Position numbers and translations under genes: made by a program. 7,321 nt of DNA from Chloroflexota bacterium (GTDB lineage Bacteria > Chloroflexota > Anaerolineae > Ardenticatenales > Ardenticatenaceae), in NCBI GenBank assembly GCA_003520455.1, contig DOUV01000362.1, positions 1-7,321 on the forward strand, written 5' to 3'. Below, piece by piece: positions 1 to 6,102 of the stretch; within the stretch, counting starts at the first letter, position 1; every line of letters starts with the position of its first letter. A model generated the notes under the pieces. It searched no databases, had not been told where the DNA came from, and saw nothing but the letters and a program-made list of their open reading frames with translations.

Positions 1-1484
1 CCGAGCCCCCCAAGGCCGCCGCTCCCACTTCCTTCCGCATCGCCGTCGGCATCGATCCAGACAATATGGACCCCGCCCAGATCACCACGGTGCTGGTCAC
101 CAACATCGTGAAATACATGGCTGAGCCACTCGTCAAGATCGACAAGGAAGGCAAAGCGCAGCCGGCACTGGCCACTTCGTGGGAGATCTCCGATGATGGC
201 CTGGAATACACCCTCCATCTGCGTGAGGAGGTGACCTTCCAGGATGGGACGCCGTTCGATGCCGAGGCTGTCAAGTGGAACTTTGACCGGCTGTTCGATC
301 CGAACATCAAGTCGCGGAACCTGAGGAATTTCGCGGCCATCAAAGAGGTTGAGGCCGTTGACGCCAACACGGTCAAGGTACACTTGAAGAATCCGTCCGC
401 GCCCATGCTCGGCGTGCTGAGCACCTATTTGCTCGTGTCGCCGGAGTCGGCGAAGGCCGAGGGCAACTCGTATGAGGCCATTAGCGTGCCGGTCGGCACC
501 GGGCCGTATGGCTTCAAGGAGCGCGTGGCCGGGGAGCGGATCGTCGTCGCGCGCAACGCGAATTATTGGGGCGAGCAACCCTACTACGACGAGGTCGTCT
601 TCCAGATCGTGCCCGAGGCGGCCACGCGCGAGAGCCTCTTGTTGGCCGGGCAGGTCGATATGATCGTGCTCCCACCGATCAGCGATGTGCCCGCACTCCA
701 GGCCAATCCGGATGTCAAGGTCCTGCTCGTGCCGACCAGCCGAATTCTGTACATCGGTATCAACAACCGGGATAAGGATGGTGTGCTGACCGACGTGCGC
801 GTACGCCAGGCGTTGAACTACGCGGTCGACAAGCAGGCCATTATTCGCAGCGTGCTCTTCAACGCGGGCGAGCCGATGGAGAACCCAATCGGCGCCAAAC
901 TGTACGGTGATTGCTCGCAGTCGCCCTACGACTACAACCCCGAGAAAGCCAAGGAACTCCTGTCCGAAGCTGGTCATGCGAACCTGGAATTGGGCTTCAT
1001 TTCGCCGACCGGGCGCTACGTGCAGGACTACCCCGCAGCTGAGGCGATTGCCGGCTACCTGGCGGAGGTCGGCGTAAAGACCTCGCTCCAGACGATGGAC
1101 TGGCCCTCGTACGTTGGGGCCATCACGACTCCACCCGAGGAAAGTACGCTCGACCTCCATCTGCTCGGCTGGGCCCCCGGCTTTATCGATGCCTCGCAGA
1201 TGGCGATCATGTACGACTCGACATTCCAGGTGCCCAACGGTCTCGGCACGTCGTTCTATAGCAATACGACGGTTGATGAGCTCCTCAGCGCTGCCTCGCA
1301 GGAGGTTGATCCCAAGAAGCGCCAGGATCTGTACTGCCAGGCGTTGAAGATCATCTGGGAGGACGCGCCGGTCATCTTCCTGTGGGTGCAGCACAATCCC
1401 ATCATCCACCGGGCCAACATCACCAATGTGGATGGCCTCCCGACAGAAGAGTTCGACGCCATCTACGCGCGTCCGGCCGGGTAG
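1..1484 (+). CDS. ABC transporter substrate-binding protein, family 5 (peptide/nickel type), 5'-truncated
   Basis: This is the extracytoplasmic receptor of a peptide-type ABC importer (SBP_bac_5 family). It captures the ligand outside the membrane and delivers it to the permeases encoded next. The reading frame is open from base 3, so the ATG at 66 is internal and the true start, with signal peptide, lies upstream; 493 codons are visible before the TAG. The first residues (PPKAAAPTSF) look like the flexible linker that follows a lipoprotein cysteine. Family landmarks seen are the early AEPLVKID and LATSWEISDDGLEYTLHLR segments, FQDGTPFDAEAVKWNFDRL, GTGPY at 495-509, and VRVRQALNYAVDKQAI near 795-842. 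The C-terminal part ends soon after the WVQHNPIIH segment, as usual for the family, so the 3' end appears intact. The ligand cannot be told from sequence: dipeptides, oligopeptides, opines, glutathione and nickel chelates are all handled by this family. Confidence 0.93.
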   Translation, partial: EPPKAAAPTSFRIAVGIDPDNMDPAQITTVLVTNIVKYMAEPLVKIDKEGKAQPALATSWEISDDGLEYTLHLREEVTFQDGTPFDAEAVKWNFDRLFDPNIKSRNLRNFAAIKEVEAVDANTVKVHLKNPSAPMLGVLSTYLLVSPESAKAEGNSYEAISVPVGTGPYGFKERVAGERIVVARNANYWGEQPYYDEVVFQIVPEAATRESLLLAGQVDMIVLPPISDVPALQANPDVKVLLVPTSRILYIGINNRDKDGVLTDVRVRQALNYAVDKQAIIRSVLFNAGEPMENPIGAKLYGDCSQSPYDYNPEKAKELLSEAGHANLELGFISPTGRYVQDYPAAEAIAGYLAEVGVKTSLQTMDWPSYVGAITTPPEESTLDLHLLGWAPGFIDASQMAIMYDSTFQVPNGLGTSFYSNTTVDELLSAASQEVDPKKRQDLYCQALKIIWEDAPVIFLWVQHNPIIHRANITNVDGLPTEEFDAIYARPAG

Positions 1485-1580
1485 GCCGATTCACGGGAAC
1501 TGAACCGGACCGGGAACGGCACTTCCTTTCAAGGGTAGGTTGCTCATCCGTGGCAATTGGCTGCGGCGGCGCGCCATCCT

Positions 1581-1623
1581 CACCCCAGCCCTCTCCCTCC
1601 CAGGGAGAGGGGGCCAGAGGGGT
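1581..1623. repeat. REP-like palindrome with polypyrimidine/polypurine arms
   Basis: CCCTCTCCCT at 1589-1598 pairs perfectly with AGGGAGAGGG at 1602-1611 across a 3-base loop, giving a 10-bp stem. An outer ACCCC/GGGGT pairing (1582-1586 with 1619-1623) can extend it past an internal loop. The string 'CTCACCCCAGCCCTCTCCCT' closely resembles a dispersed intergenic repeat that is very common in many unrelated bacterial genomes; that recognition is from memory, not from a search. Such elements form stable RNA hairpins on transcription. There is no T-tract after it. Confidence 0.75.
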
Positions 1624-1722
1624 CAGAAGCGGCGCACTGCGGCTCAGCCAGGATAGAGCCAGTGTCAACCTATCCTTAAGAGAACGGCACCTCCGGTCCG
1701 GTCGCCTCATCTTTTGAAGCAG

Positions 1723-1768
1723 GCGAACCGTGAGGCCTGGGCGGGTAGCCGCGCCCCTCACGGTTCGC
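1723..1768. repeat. 13-bp perfect inverted repeat, long hairpin upstream of permease gene
   Basis: GCGAACCGTGAGG (1723-1735) is perfectly complementary to CCTCACGGTTCGC (1756-1768). The 20 bases between the arms can add a second stem: GGGCGG (1739-1744) against CCGCGCC (1749-1755) with one bulged G. The whole element would be a very stable RNA hairpin ending 37 bases before the first permease start. No T-run follows, so it is more likely an mRNA-stabilising or attenuating structure, a dispersed repeat, or a protein-binding palindrome than an intrinsic terminator. Confidence 0.75.
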
Positions 1769-1805
1769 GCGAGCGATTCGCCATCCTCTCGCTCACAGGA
1801 AGTCT

Positions 1806-2744
1806 GTGACGGCCATGGCTTCATTCGGCAAGTACATCGCCCACCGTCTCCTCCTTGCGGTTATCACGTTGATCGGCATCTCGATCATCATCTTTTTCCT
1901 GGTACGCCTGACGCCCGGGGATCCCGGCCGGGTCCTCGCCGGCATGATGGCTACTCCAGAGGAAGTTCAACGCATTCGAGTCGACATGGGGCTGGACCGC
2001 CCCGTGACGGTGCAATACGCGATCTTCTTCGGACGCTTGCTGCGGGGGGACCTGGGGACCTCCGCCCGCAGCCACGAGCCCGTGCTGAAGGAGATCATGG
2101 CGCGGCTGCCGGCCACGACCAGGCTCGCGATGATCAGTATGACCCTTGCCGGCTTCCTGGGGATCGTGGGCGGGGCTCTGGCCGCCTACCGGCGCAACTC
2201 GAAGCTGGATTTCTTCGTCTCGGTGGGAACCCTGCTGGGCATCTCCATGCCCGCATACTGGCTGGGGCTCATGCTCATTGTCCTGTTCGCCGTGCGACTC
2301 CACTGGCTCCCGGCGGCCGGCTCCGAGCATCTCACCAGCTACATCTTGCCGGCCCTCACCCTGGCCTCCTATTCCGTCGCTTTGATTGCCCGGATGACGC
2401 GATCCAGCATGCTGGAGGTTCTGGGAGAGGACTACATCCGGACGGCTCGGGCGAAGGGACTGCGCGAACGGATCGTCCTCTTGCACCATGCCTTGAGAAA
2501 CGCCCTCATCCCCGTCATCACGGTGCTTGGTCTCCAGTTTGGTGCGCTCCTGGGAGGCGCAGTCCTGACCGAATCGGTCTTTGGCTGGCCCGGCATGGGA
2601 CGCCTGCTGGTGGACTCGATTTTCGCACGCGACTATCCCATGGTGCAAGGCATCATCCTGATCTTTTCGTTGTTGTACATCATAGTGAACCTGGTCGTGG
2701 ACATCCTGTACGCCTACATTGACCCGAGGATTCACTATGGCTGA
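1806..2744 (+). CDS. ABC transporter permease, DppB/OppB type
   Basis: This integral membrane subunit forms half of the translocation channel of the peptide-type importer and pairs with the DppC-like protein encoded next. From the GTG start it is 312 residues, the normal length for DppB-type permeases. A first membrane segment lies at about residues 14-33 and is followed by the family hallmark RLTPGDPG (34-41) and MGLDRPVTVQY, then LRGDLGTS. More hydrophobic segments follow near 105-125, 135-165, 170-195 and at the C terminus. The cytoplasmic EAA-type loop that contacts the ATPase is EDYIRTARAKGL (208-219) followed by ALRNALIPVI. Start choice: AGGA at 1797-1800 sits 5 bases before GTG 1806 but 14 before ATG 1815, so GTG is preferred; the ATG would remove only three residues. 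The protein ends in YIDPRIHYG, typical of the family. The specific substrate is unknown. Confidence 0.94.
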   Translation: MTAMASFGKYIAHRLLLAVITLIGISIIIFFLVRLTPGDPGRVLAGMMATPEEVQRIRVDMGLDRPVTVQYAIFFGRLLRGDLGTSARSHEPVLKEIMARLPATTRLAMISMTLAGFLGIVGGALAAYRRNSKLDFFVSVGTLLGISMPAYWLGLMLIVLFAVRLHWLPAAGSEHLTSYILPALTLASYSVALIARMTRSSMLEVLGEDYIRTARAKGLRERIVLLHHALRNALIPVITVLGLQFGALLGGAVLTESVFGWPGMGRLLVDSIFARDYPMVQGIILIFSLLYIIVNLVVDILYAYIDPRIHYG

Positions 2745-3627
2745 AGGTGTTGCGATCCCGGCTCCAGCCGCCATCATTCAGCAGCGTGGCCAGCGCCATG
2801 AGACGTGGCTGCGGTTCCGCCGGCAGACACCGGCGACCGTCGGGCTCACGGTCCTGTTGCTCCTCGTCCTGGCCTCCGTCGCTGCGCCGCTCCTGACACC
2901 ATACGATCCAGCGAAGATGCGGTTGAGCGACGCCTTCATTCATCCCAGTGTGGCCCATCCTCTGGGCACCGATCACCTGGGGCGCGACCTCCTGGCGCGG
3001 CTCCTCTATGGCGGCCGGCTCTCGCTCGTGATTGGGTTCCTGGCTGTGGGCCTTGGATTGGTCGTGGGGATCCCATTTGGTGCGATTTCGGGCTACTACG
3101 GCGGCTGGGTCGATCTGCTTATCCAGCGGATCACCGATCTGCTGCTCTCATTCCCAAGCGTCCTCCTGGCGCTCTCCCTGGTGGCTGTCCTGGGGGTCGG
3201 GCTGGAAAATGTCGTCATCTCGGTTGGCGTCAGTACCATCCCGGCCTTTATCCGCCTGGTGCGGGGCTCGGTTTTGAGTATCCGCGGACAGGCCTACGTC
3301 GAAGCGGCGCGAACCGTCGGCGTACCCGACCGGGATATCCTCGTGCGCCACATCCTGATCAACGCGATGGCTCCGGTCATCGTGCAGGCCACGCTGAGCC
3401 TGGGCACCACGATCCTGGTGGCTGCAGGGTTGGGGTTCTTAGGGCTGGGCGTGCAGTCGCCGACTTCGGAATGGGGGACGATGCTGGGGGAAGGCCGCCA
3501 GTACATCTTTAGTGCCTCCTATATCGCGACATTCCCCGGCCTGGTGATCTTCCTGGCCGTCCTCAGCTTCAACCTCGTGGGCGACGGTCTGCGCGATGCC
3601 CTCGACCCGCGTCTGCGCTCGCGGTAA
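2737..3627 (+). CDS. ABC transporter permease, DppC/OppC type
   Basis: This is the second channel-forming subunit of the importer, 296 residues from the chosen ATG. An OppC_N-type first membrane segment (about residues 28-50) is followed by PLLTPYDP. The family signature GTDHLGRD is at 77-84, then ARLLYGGRLSL, and SGYYGGWVD just before the central membrane segments. The EAA loop that docks onto the ATPase is present as EAARTVG (189-195) followed by INAMAPVI. The conserved tail GLGFLGLGVQ, EWGTML and LVGDGLRDALDPR is complete. The ATG at 2737 is chosen because GAGGA (2726-2730) lies 6 bases upstream. The start overlaps the stop of the preceding gene by 8 bases (ATGGCTGA), so the two permeases are probably translationally coupled and made in equal amount. 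An in-frame start at 2719 has no comparable ribosome site. Confidence 0.95.
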   Translation: MAEGVAIPAPAAIIQQRGQRHETWLRFRRQTPATVGLTVLLLLVLASVAAPLLTPYDPAKMRLSDAFIHPSVAHPLGTDHLGRDLLARLLYGGRLSLVIGFLAVGLGLVVGIPFGAISGYYGGWVDLLIQRITDLLLSFPSVLLALSLVAVLGVGLENVVISVGVSTIPAFIRLVRGSVLSIRGQAYVEAARTVGVPDRDILVRHILINAMAPVIVQATLSLGTTILVAAGLGFLGLGVQSPTSEWGTMLGEGRQYIFSASYIATFPGLVIFLAVLSFNLVGDGLRDALDPRLRSR

Positions 3628-3630
3628 GAC

Positions 3631-3660
3631 GGTCGCAGGGGGTATAGTTACCCTGCGATC
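3631..3660. repeat. Hairpin just after the DppC-type permease stop
   Basis: TCGCAGGG (3633-3640) and CCCTGCGA (3651-3658) are perfect inverted copies, extended by G3631-C3660 and a G-T pair. An alternative register gives two stacked stems (TCGCA/TGCGA and GGGTA/TACCC) with a 2-base bulge and a 4-base loop. It begins 4 bases after the stop codon of the permease gene. It could protect the 3' end of the transporter message, act as part of a terminator, or be an operator palindrome for the downstream gene. Confidence 0.55.
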
Positions 3661-3662
3661 GC

Positions 3663-3700
3663 CCGCTGCAACGAGGAAGCAGTGGAAAAGCGGTTTTTTT
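3663..3700 (+). terminator. Possible weak terminator or attenuator with T7 tract
   Basis: A run of seven T residues (3694-3700) directly follows GCGG (3690-3693), which can pair with CCGC (3663-3666); within it TGC (3667-3669) can pair with GCA (3679-3681). A competing fold pairs CCGCTGC (3663-3669) with GCAGTGG (3679-3685) and leaves 8 bases before the T-run. Neither stem is strong, so partial termination between transporter and hydrolase genes is possible but poorly supported. Confidence 0.25.
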
Positions 3701-3727
3701 ACCTGCGGCAAGATAAAAGAGGGAAGC

Positions 3728-5197
3728 TTGAAAGCCTTCATTGCCTGTCTCAGCACTGAGACCAACTCGTTCTCACCCATTCCAACCGGTTTTTCGAATT
3801 TTGCCGAGACCTTCCTGGTCCGTGGCGGTGAGTACGGCGAGAAACCGATTACCTTTGCCATGCCGCTGCTGCTCTTTCGCCGGCTGGCCAACGAACGGGG
3901 CTGGTCCACCGTAGAGAGCCTGTGCGCCTTCGCCCAACCGGCCGGCTTCACCGTGCGATCGGTGTACGAGGCGTTCCGGGACGAGATCCTCGACGACTTG
4001 CAGCGGGCAATGCCGGTGGATATGGTGCTGCTCGGACTGCATGGCGCTATGATCGCCGACGGCTACGATGATTGTGAGGGCGACCTGATTGCGGCTGTTC
4101 GCCGCATCGTTGGCCCCGGGGTGCCGATCGGGGCCGAGCTCGATCCGCACTGCCATCTCACGCAGACCATGGTGGCGAATGCCACTGCCCTCGTGTGCTA
4201 CAAGGAATATCCGCACACCGACATCGTCGAGCGAGCGGAGGAGCTGTTCCACCTGATTGCCGATGCAGCGATGGGCGAGACCCGACCGCGGATGTCGGTG
4301 TTCGACTGCCGGATGATCGGCGTGTACCACACGACCCGCGAGCCGATGAAGAGCTATGTTGCACACCTCAAAGAACTGGAGGGCCGGGACGGCGTGCTCT
4401 CGATCTCGGTTGCGCATTGCTTCCCGTGGGGCGACATCCCCGAGATGGGTACCAGGGTGCTGGTCATCACCGACGACCGCCCCGATGAGGGCGCAGCGCT
4501 GGCGGAAGCGTTGGGCCGGAACCTGTTTGATCTCCGCCATCAGTTGTGGCCCGATTACGTGAACATCGAGGCGGGCCTGGACCGGGCGGTGGCGGTCGAG
4601 GGCTCGCCGGTGGTCATCGCCGACGTCTCCGACAATGCGGGGGGTGGGGCGCCGGGCGACTCCACCTTCATTCTGAAGGCGATGCTCGACCGGGGCATCG
4701 AGGCGGCCGCCGTCGCCTGCATCTGGGACCCGATCGCCGTGTCGATCGCCATGGACGCCGGCGAGGGGGCGCACCTCGATCTCCGGCTGGGCGGCAAGCT
4801 AGGCCCCTCCTCCGGCGACCCGCTGGATCTCGCCGTCACGGTAACGAAGGTCGCGCACGACGTCACCCAGGCCTTCGGCCAGGGCGCCGGCCGGGCCGAG
4901 GTCCGGCTGGGCAATGCGGTGGCCGTCCGGGCGAATGGTATCGACATCGTCCTCAACACGATCCGGACCCAAACCTTCAGCCCGGACTGTTTCACCAAGC
5001 TCGGCATCGACCCGCAGCAACGACGGCTGCTCGTGGTGAAATCCTCCCAGCACTTCTACGCGGCCTTCGCCCCGATTGCGGCTGAAGTGCTGTACGTCGC
5101 CGCGCCGGGTGCCATCATCCCCAACTTGACCGAGATCCCGTATCGAAGGATCGACCGGAATAAGTGGCCGTTCGTGGAGAATCCCTTCGCAGCGTGA
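3728..5197 (+). CDS. M81 family metallohydrolase (MlrC-like)
   Basis: This probable zinc-dependent cytoplasmic hydrolase belongs to the family of MlrC, which cleaves linearised microcystin. It is 489 residues from TTG, the usual family length. Motifs in order are STETNSFSPIPTG (9-21, with E11), LLGLHGAM (H105), IGAELDPHCH (D139, H141), KEYPHTD (H163), and the C-terminal-domain DVSDNAGGGAPGD (299-311). The tail segment VVKSSQHFYAAFAPIA also fits. The D-x-H pair and H163 match the spacing of the family's metal ligands. TTG 3728 is chosen because it is preceded by AGAGGGAAG and puts the ETN motif where family members begin. The frame is open back to 3596, but those 44 residues are not family-like and overlap the permease gene. 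Most relatives have an HETN-like motif where this one has STETN. Its position after a peptide importer suggests it degrades the imported compound; microcystin itself should not be assumed. Confidence 0.92.
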   Translation: MKAFIACLSTETNSFSPIPTGFSNFAETFLVRGGEYGEKPITFAMPLLLFRRLANERGWSTVESLCAFAQPAGFTVRSVYEAFRDEILDDLQRAMPVDMVLLGLHGAMIADGYDDCEGDLIAAVRRIVGPGVPIGAELDPHCHLTQTMVANATALVCYKEYPHTDIVERAEELFHLIADAAMGETRPRMSVFDCRMIGVYHTTREPMKSYVAHLKELEGRDGVLSISVAHCFPWGDIPEMGTRVLVITDDRPDEGAALAEALGRNLFDLRHQLWPDYVNIEAGLDRAVAVEGSPVVIADVSDNAGGGAPGDSTFILKAMLDRGIEAAAVACIWDPIAVSIAMDAGEGAHLDLRLGGKLGPSSGDPLDLAVTVTKVAHDVTQAFGQGAGRAEVRLGNAVAVRANGIDIVLNTIRTQTFSPDCFTKLGIDPQQRRLLVVKSSQHFYAAFAPIAAEVLYVAAPGAIIPNLTEIPYRRIDRNKWPFVENPFAA

Positions 5198-5234
5198 TAC
5201 GTGATGCGTGACGGAATCGCTCACGCATCACGTA
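5198..5234. repeat. 14-bp perfect inverted repeat after the M81 gene
   Basis: TACGTGATGCGTGA (5198-5211) and TCACGCATCACGTA (5221-5234) are perfect reverse complements around a 9-base loop. The left arm starts on the base after the TGA stop, and the stop itself lies in an overlapping CGTGA unit (5193-5197). It would form a strong hairpin in RNA. There is no T-tract, so it is a structured dispersed repeat or factor-assisted 3' end rather than a clear intrinsic terminator. A diverged half copy is at 6986-6998. Confidence 0.8.
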
Positions 5235-5270
5235 CCACGTCTATCTTGATTGCAGAGTACCGAGGATATC

Positions 5271-6047
5271 ATGACGAAGCAAACACTCGAGAAATACCGC
5301 TTGTTCGAAATGACACGGCCTGAGGTCGAGCAGGCGATCGCGGCTGGCGTGGATACGGTCGTGGCGACGTTCGGTTCTACGGAGCAGCACGGGCTGCACC
5401 TGCCACTCGGAACCGACTCCCTATGGGGTGAGTTCCTGGGAGATCGCGTGGCCCGTGCATTGGGTGATGCGCTGGTGGCACCGGGGGTACGGCTTGGCTG
5501 CTCGGAGCACCACATGGCCTTTGCCGGCAGCCTGACACTCCGGGAGGAAACTTACGCTCAGCTGGTCGCCGACGTCTGCCGCAGCCTGGCGCATCACGGC
5601 TTTCGCCATCTCGTTCTGATCCCCACCCACGGCGGGAACTTCGCCCCGCTGGGGAGGGCGGTGGCGGCGATCGAGCCCCAACTGTCCGGGGTGAACCTCA
5701 TCGCCTTCACCGACCTGATGGCCTTCATGGATGAAGTCTTCCGGGTGAGCGCGGCCCACGGGGTGACGCCCGAGCAGGCCGGCGGCCACGCCGGCGAGCA
5801 CGAGACCTCACTGATGCTGGCCGTCCGCCCGGACCTGGTTGCGATGGCCGACGCTCAGCCCGGCTACGTCGGTGATCAGCTCAGCGTGGCCCCGATCGTG
5901 TTCCAGCGCGGCTTCCGTGCCGTGACGGAGAACGGTGTATTGGGCGATCCACGGGAGGCCTCGGCCACCAACGGCGAGGCCTACCTGGAGGCGATGACCG
6001 AGATGATGGTTCGATTTATCCGGGCGGCACGCGAGGAGGCCGTCTGA
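5271..6047 (+). CDS. Creatininase family metal-dependent amidohydrolase
   Basis: This 258-residue protein has the size and fold signature of the creatininase/formamide-hydrolase family (PF02633), whose members open cyclic or open-chain amides with a dinuclear metal centre. Landmarks are GSTEQHGLHLPLGTD with likely metal ligands E38, H40 and D49, then SEHHMAFAGSLTL (78-90). These are followed by LVLIPTHGGN with H120, and HAGEHETS with E176. True creatininase has H-x-E where this protein has H120-G-G, so it is closer to the HGGN subgroup that includes ArfB-type deformylases and MftE-type proteins; creatinine should not be assumed as substrate. The ATG at 5271 is preferred because GAGGA (5262-5266) is 4 bases upstream; an in-frame TTG at 5250 has no such site. 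It sits 73 bases after the M81 gene, separated by a hairpin. An amide or lactam hydrolysis step in the same pathway is inferred. Confidence 0.92.
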   Translation: MTKQTLEKYRLFEMTRPEVEQAIAAGVDTVVATFGSTEQHGLHLPLGTDSLWGEFLGDRVARALGDALVAPGVRLGCSEHHMAFAGSLTLREETYAQLVADVCRSLAHHGFRHLVLIPTHGGNFAPLGRAVAAIEPQLSGVNLIAFTDLMAFMDEVFRVSAAHGVTPEQAGGHAGEHETSLMLAVRPDLVAMADAQPGYVGDQLSVAPIVFQRGFRAVTENGVLGDPREASATNGEAYLEAMTEMMVRFIRAAREEAV

Positions 6048-6102
6048 GGCAGAGATGGGCATGATTCTCTGTATCTCCGTGCCTTCGTGTTGCTGGTGAT
6101 TC
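6048..6102. repeat. Intergenic repeat-like tract with weak stem
   Basis: The gap after the creatininase-family stop can fold: GGCAGAGAT (6048-6056) pairs with ATCTC and TGCC (6073-6077 and 6080-6083) around a 2-base bulge. The stretch TTCTCTGTATCTCCGTGCCT and the following TCGTG resemble the 'CTCTGTGCCTCCGTG'-style dispersed repeat that I recall from intergenic regions of many environmental bacteria. This is recognition from memory only. The end of the gap supplies only a weak ribosome site (GGTG) for the next gene. Confidence 0.4.

Larger units (their letters stand above)
1485..1805. other. Intergenic region between binding protein and permease genes
   Basis: This 321-base gap holds no open frame that resembles a protein. 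Frames running through it (for example 1382-1717 on + and 1420-1824 on -) are of repeat-like or low-complexity composition and have no recognisable domain. It contains two hairpin-forming repeats listed separately and a near-identical 13-base direct repeat (GAACGGCACYTCC at 1514-1526 and 1682-1694). No sigma-70-like promoter stands out, and neither hairpin is followed by a T-run, so a classical terminator is not supported. The gap is unusually large for an otherwise tightly packed gene set, and is placed where binding-protein and permease expression could be uncoupled. Confidence 0.7.

Noticed and set aside
66..68. ATG as the start of the solute-binding protein
   Set aside because: The frame is open to the left edge, the codons before it encode family-like sequence (SFRIAVGIDPDN), and a signal peptide would be missing.
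1589..1611. Pyrimidine/purine palindrome as an intrinsic terminator of the binding-protein gene
   Set aside because: The stem is strong, but the following bases are GGCCAGAGGGG with no T-run, and it lies more than 100 bases past the stop.
1730..2722. Open + frame of 330 codons overlapping the first permease
   Set aside because: It is a frame-shifted reading of the permease gene, proline/arginine/histidine rich with no membrane segments or motifs.
1821..2777. Long open frame on the - strand (318 codons) opposite the first permease gene
   Set aside because: It is antisense to a clear DppB-type gene, its translation is rich in G, Q, D, H and R without any domain, and such mirror frames are expected in GC-rich coding DNA.
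3773..4774. Long open frame on the - strand (333 codons) opposite the M81 gene
   Set aside because: The + strand carries unmistakable M81 motifs in the same region; the antisense translation is histidine/arginine rich with no recognisable fold.
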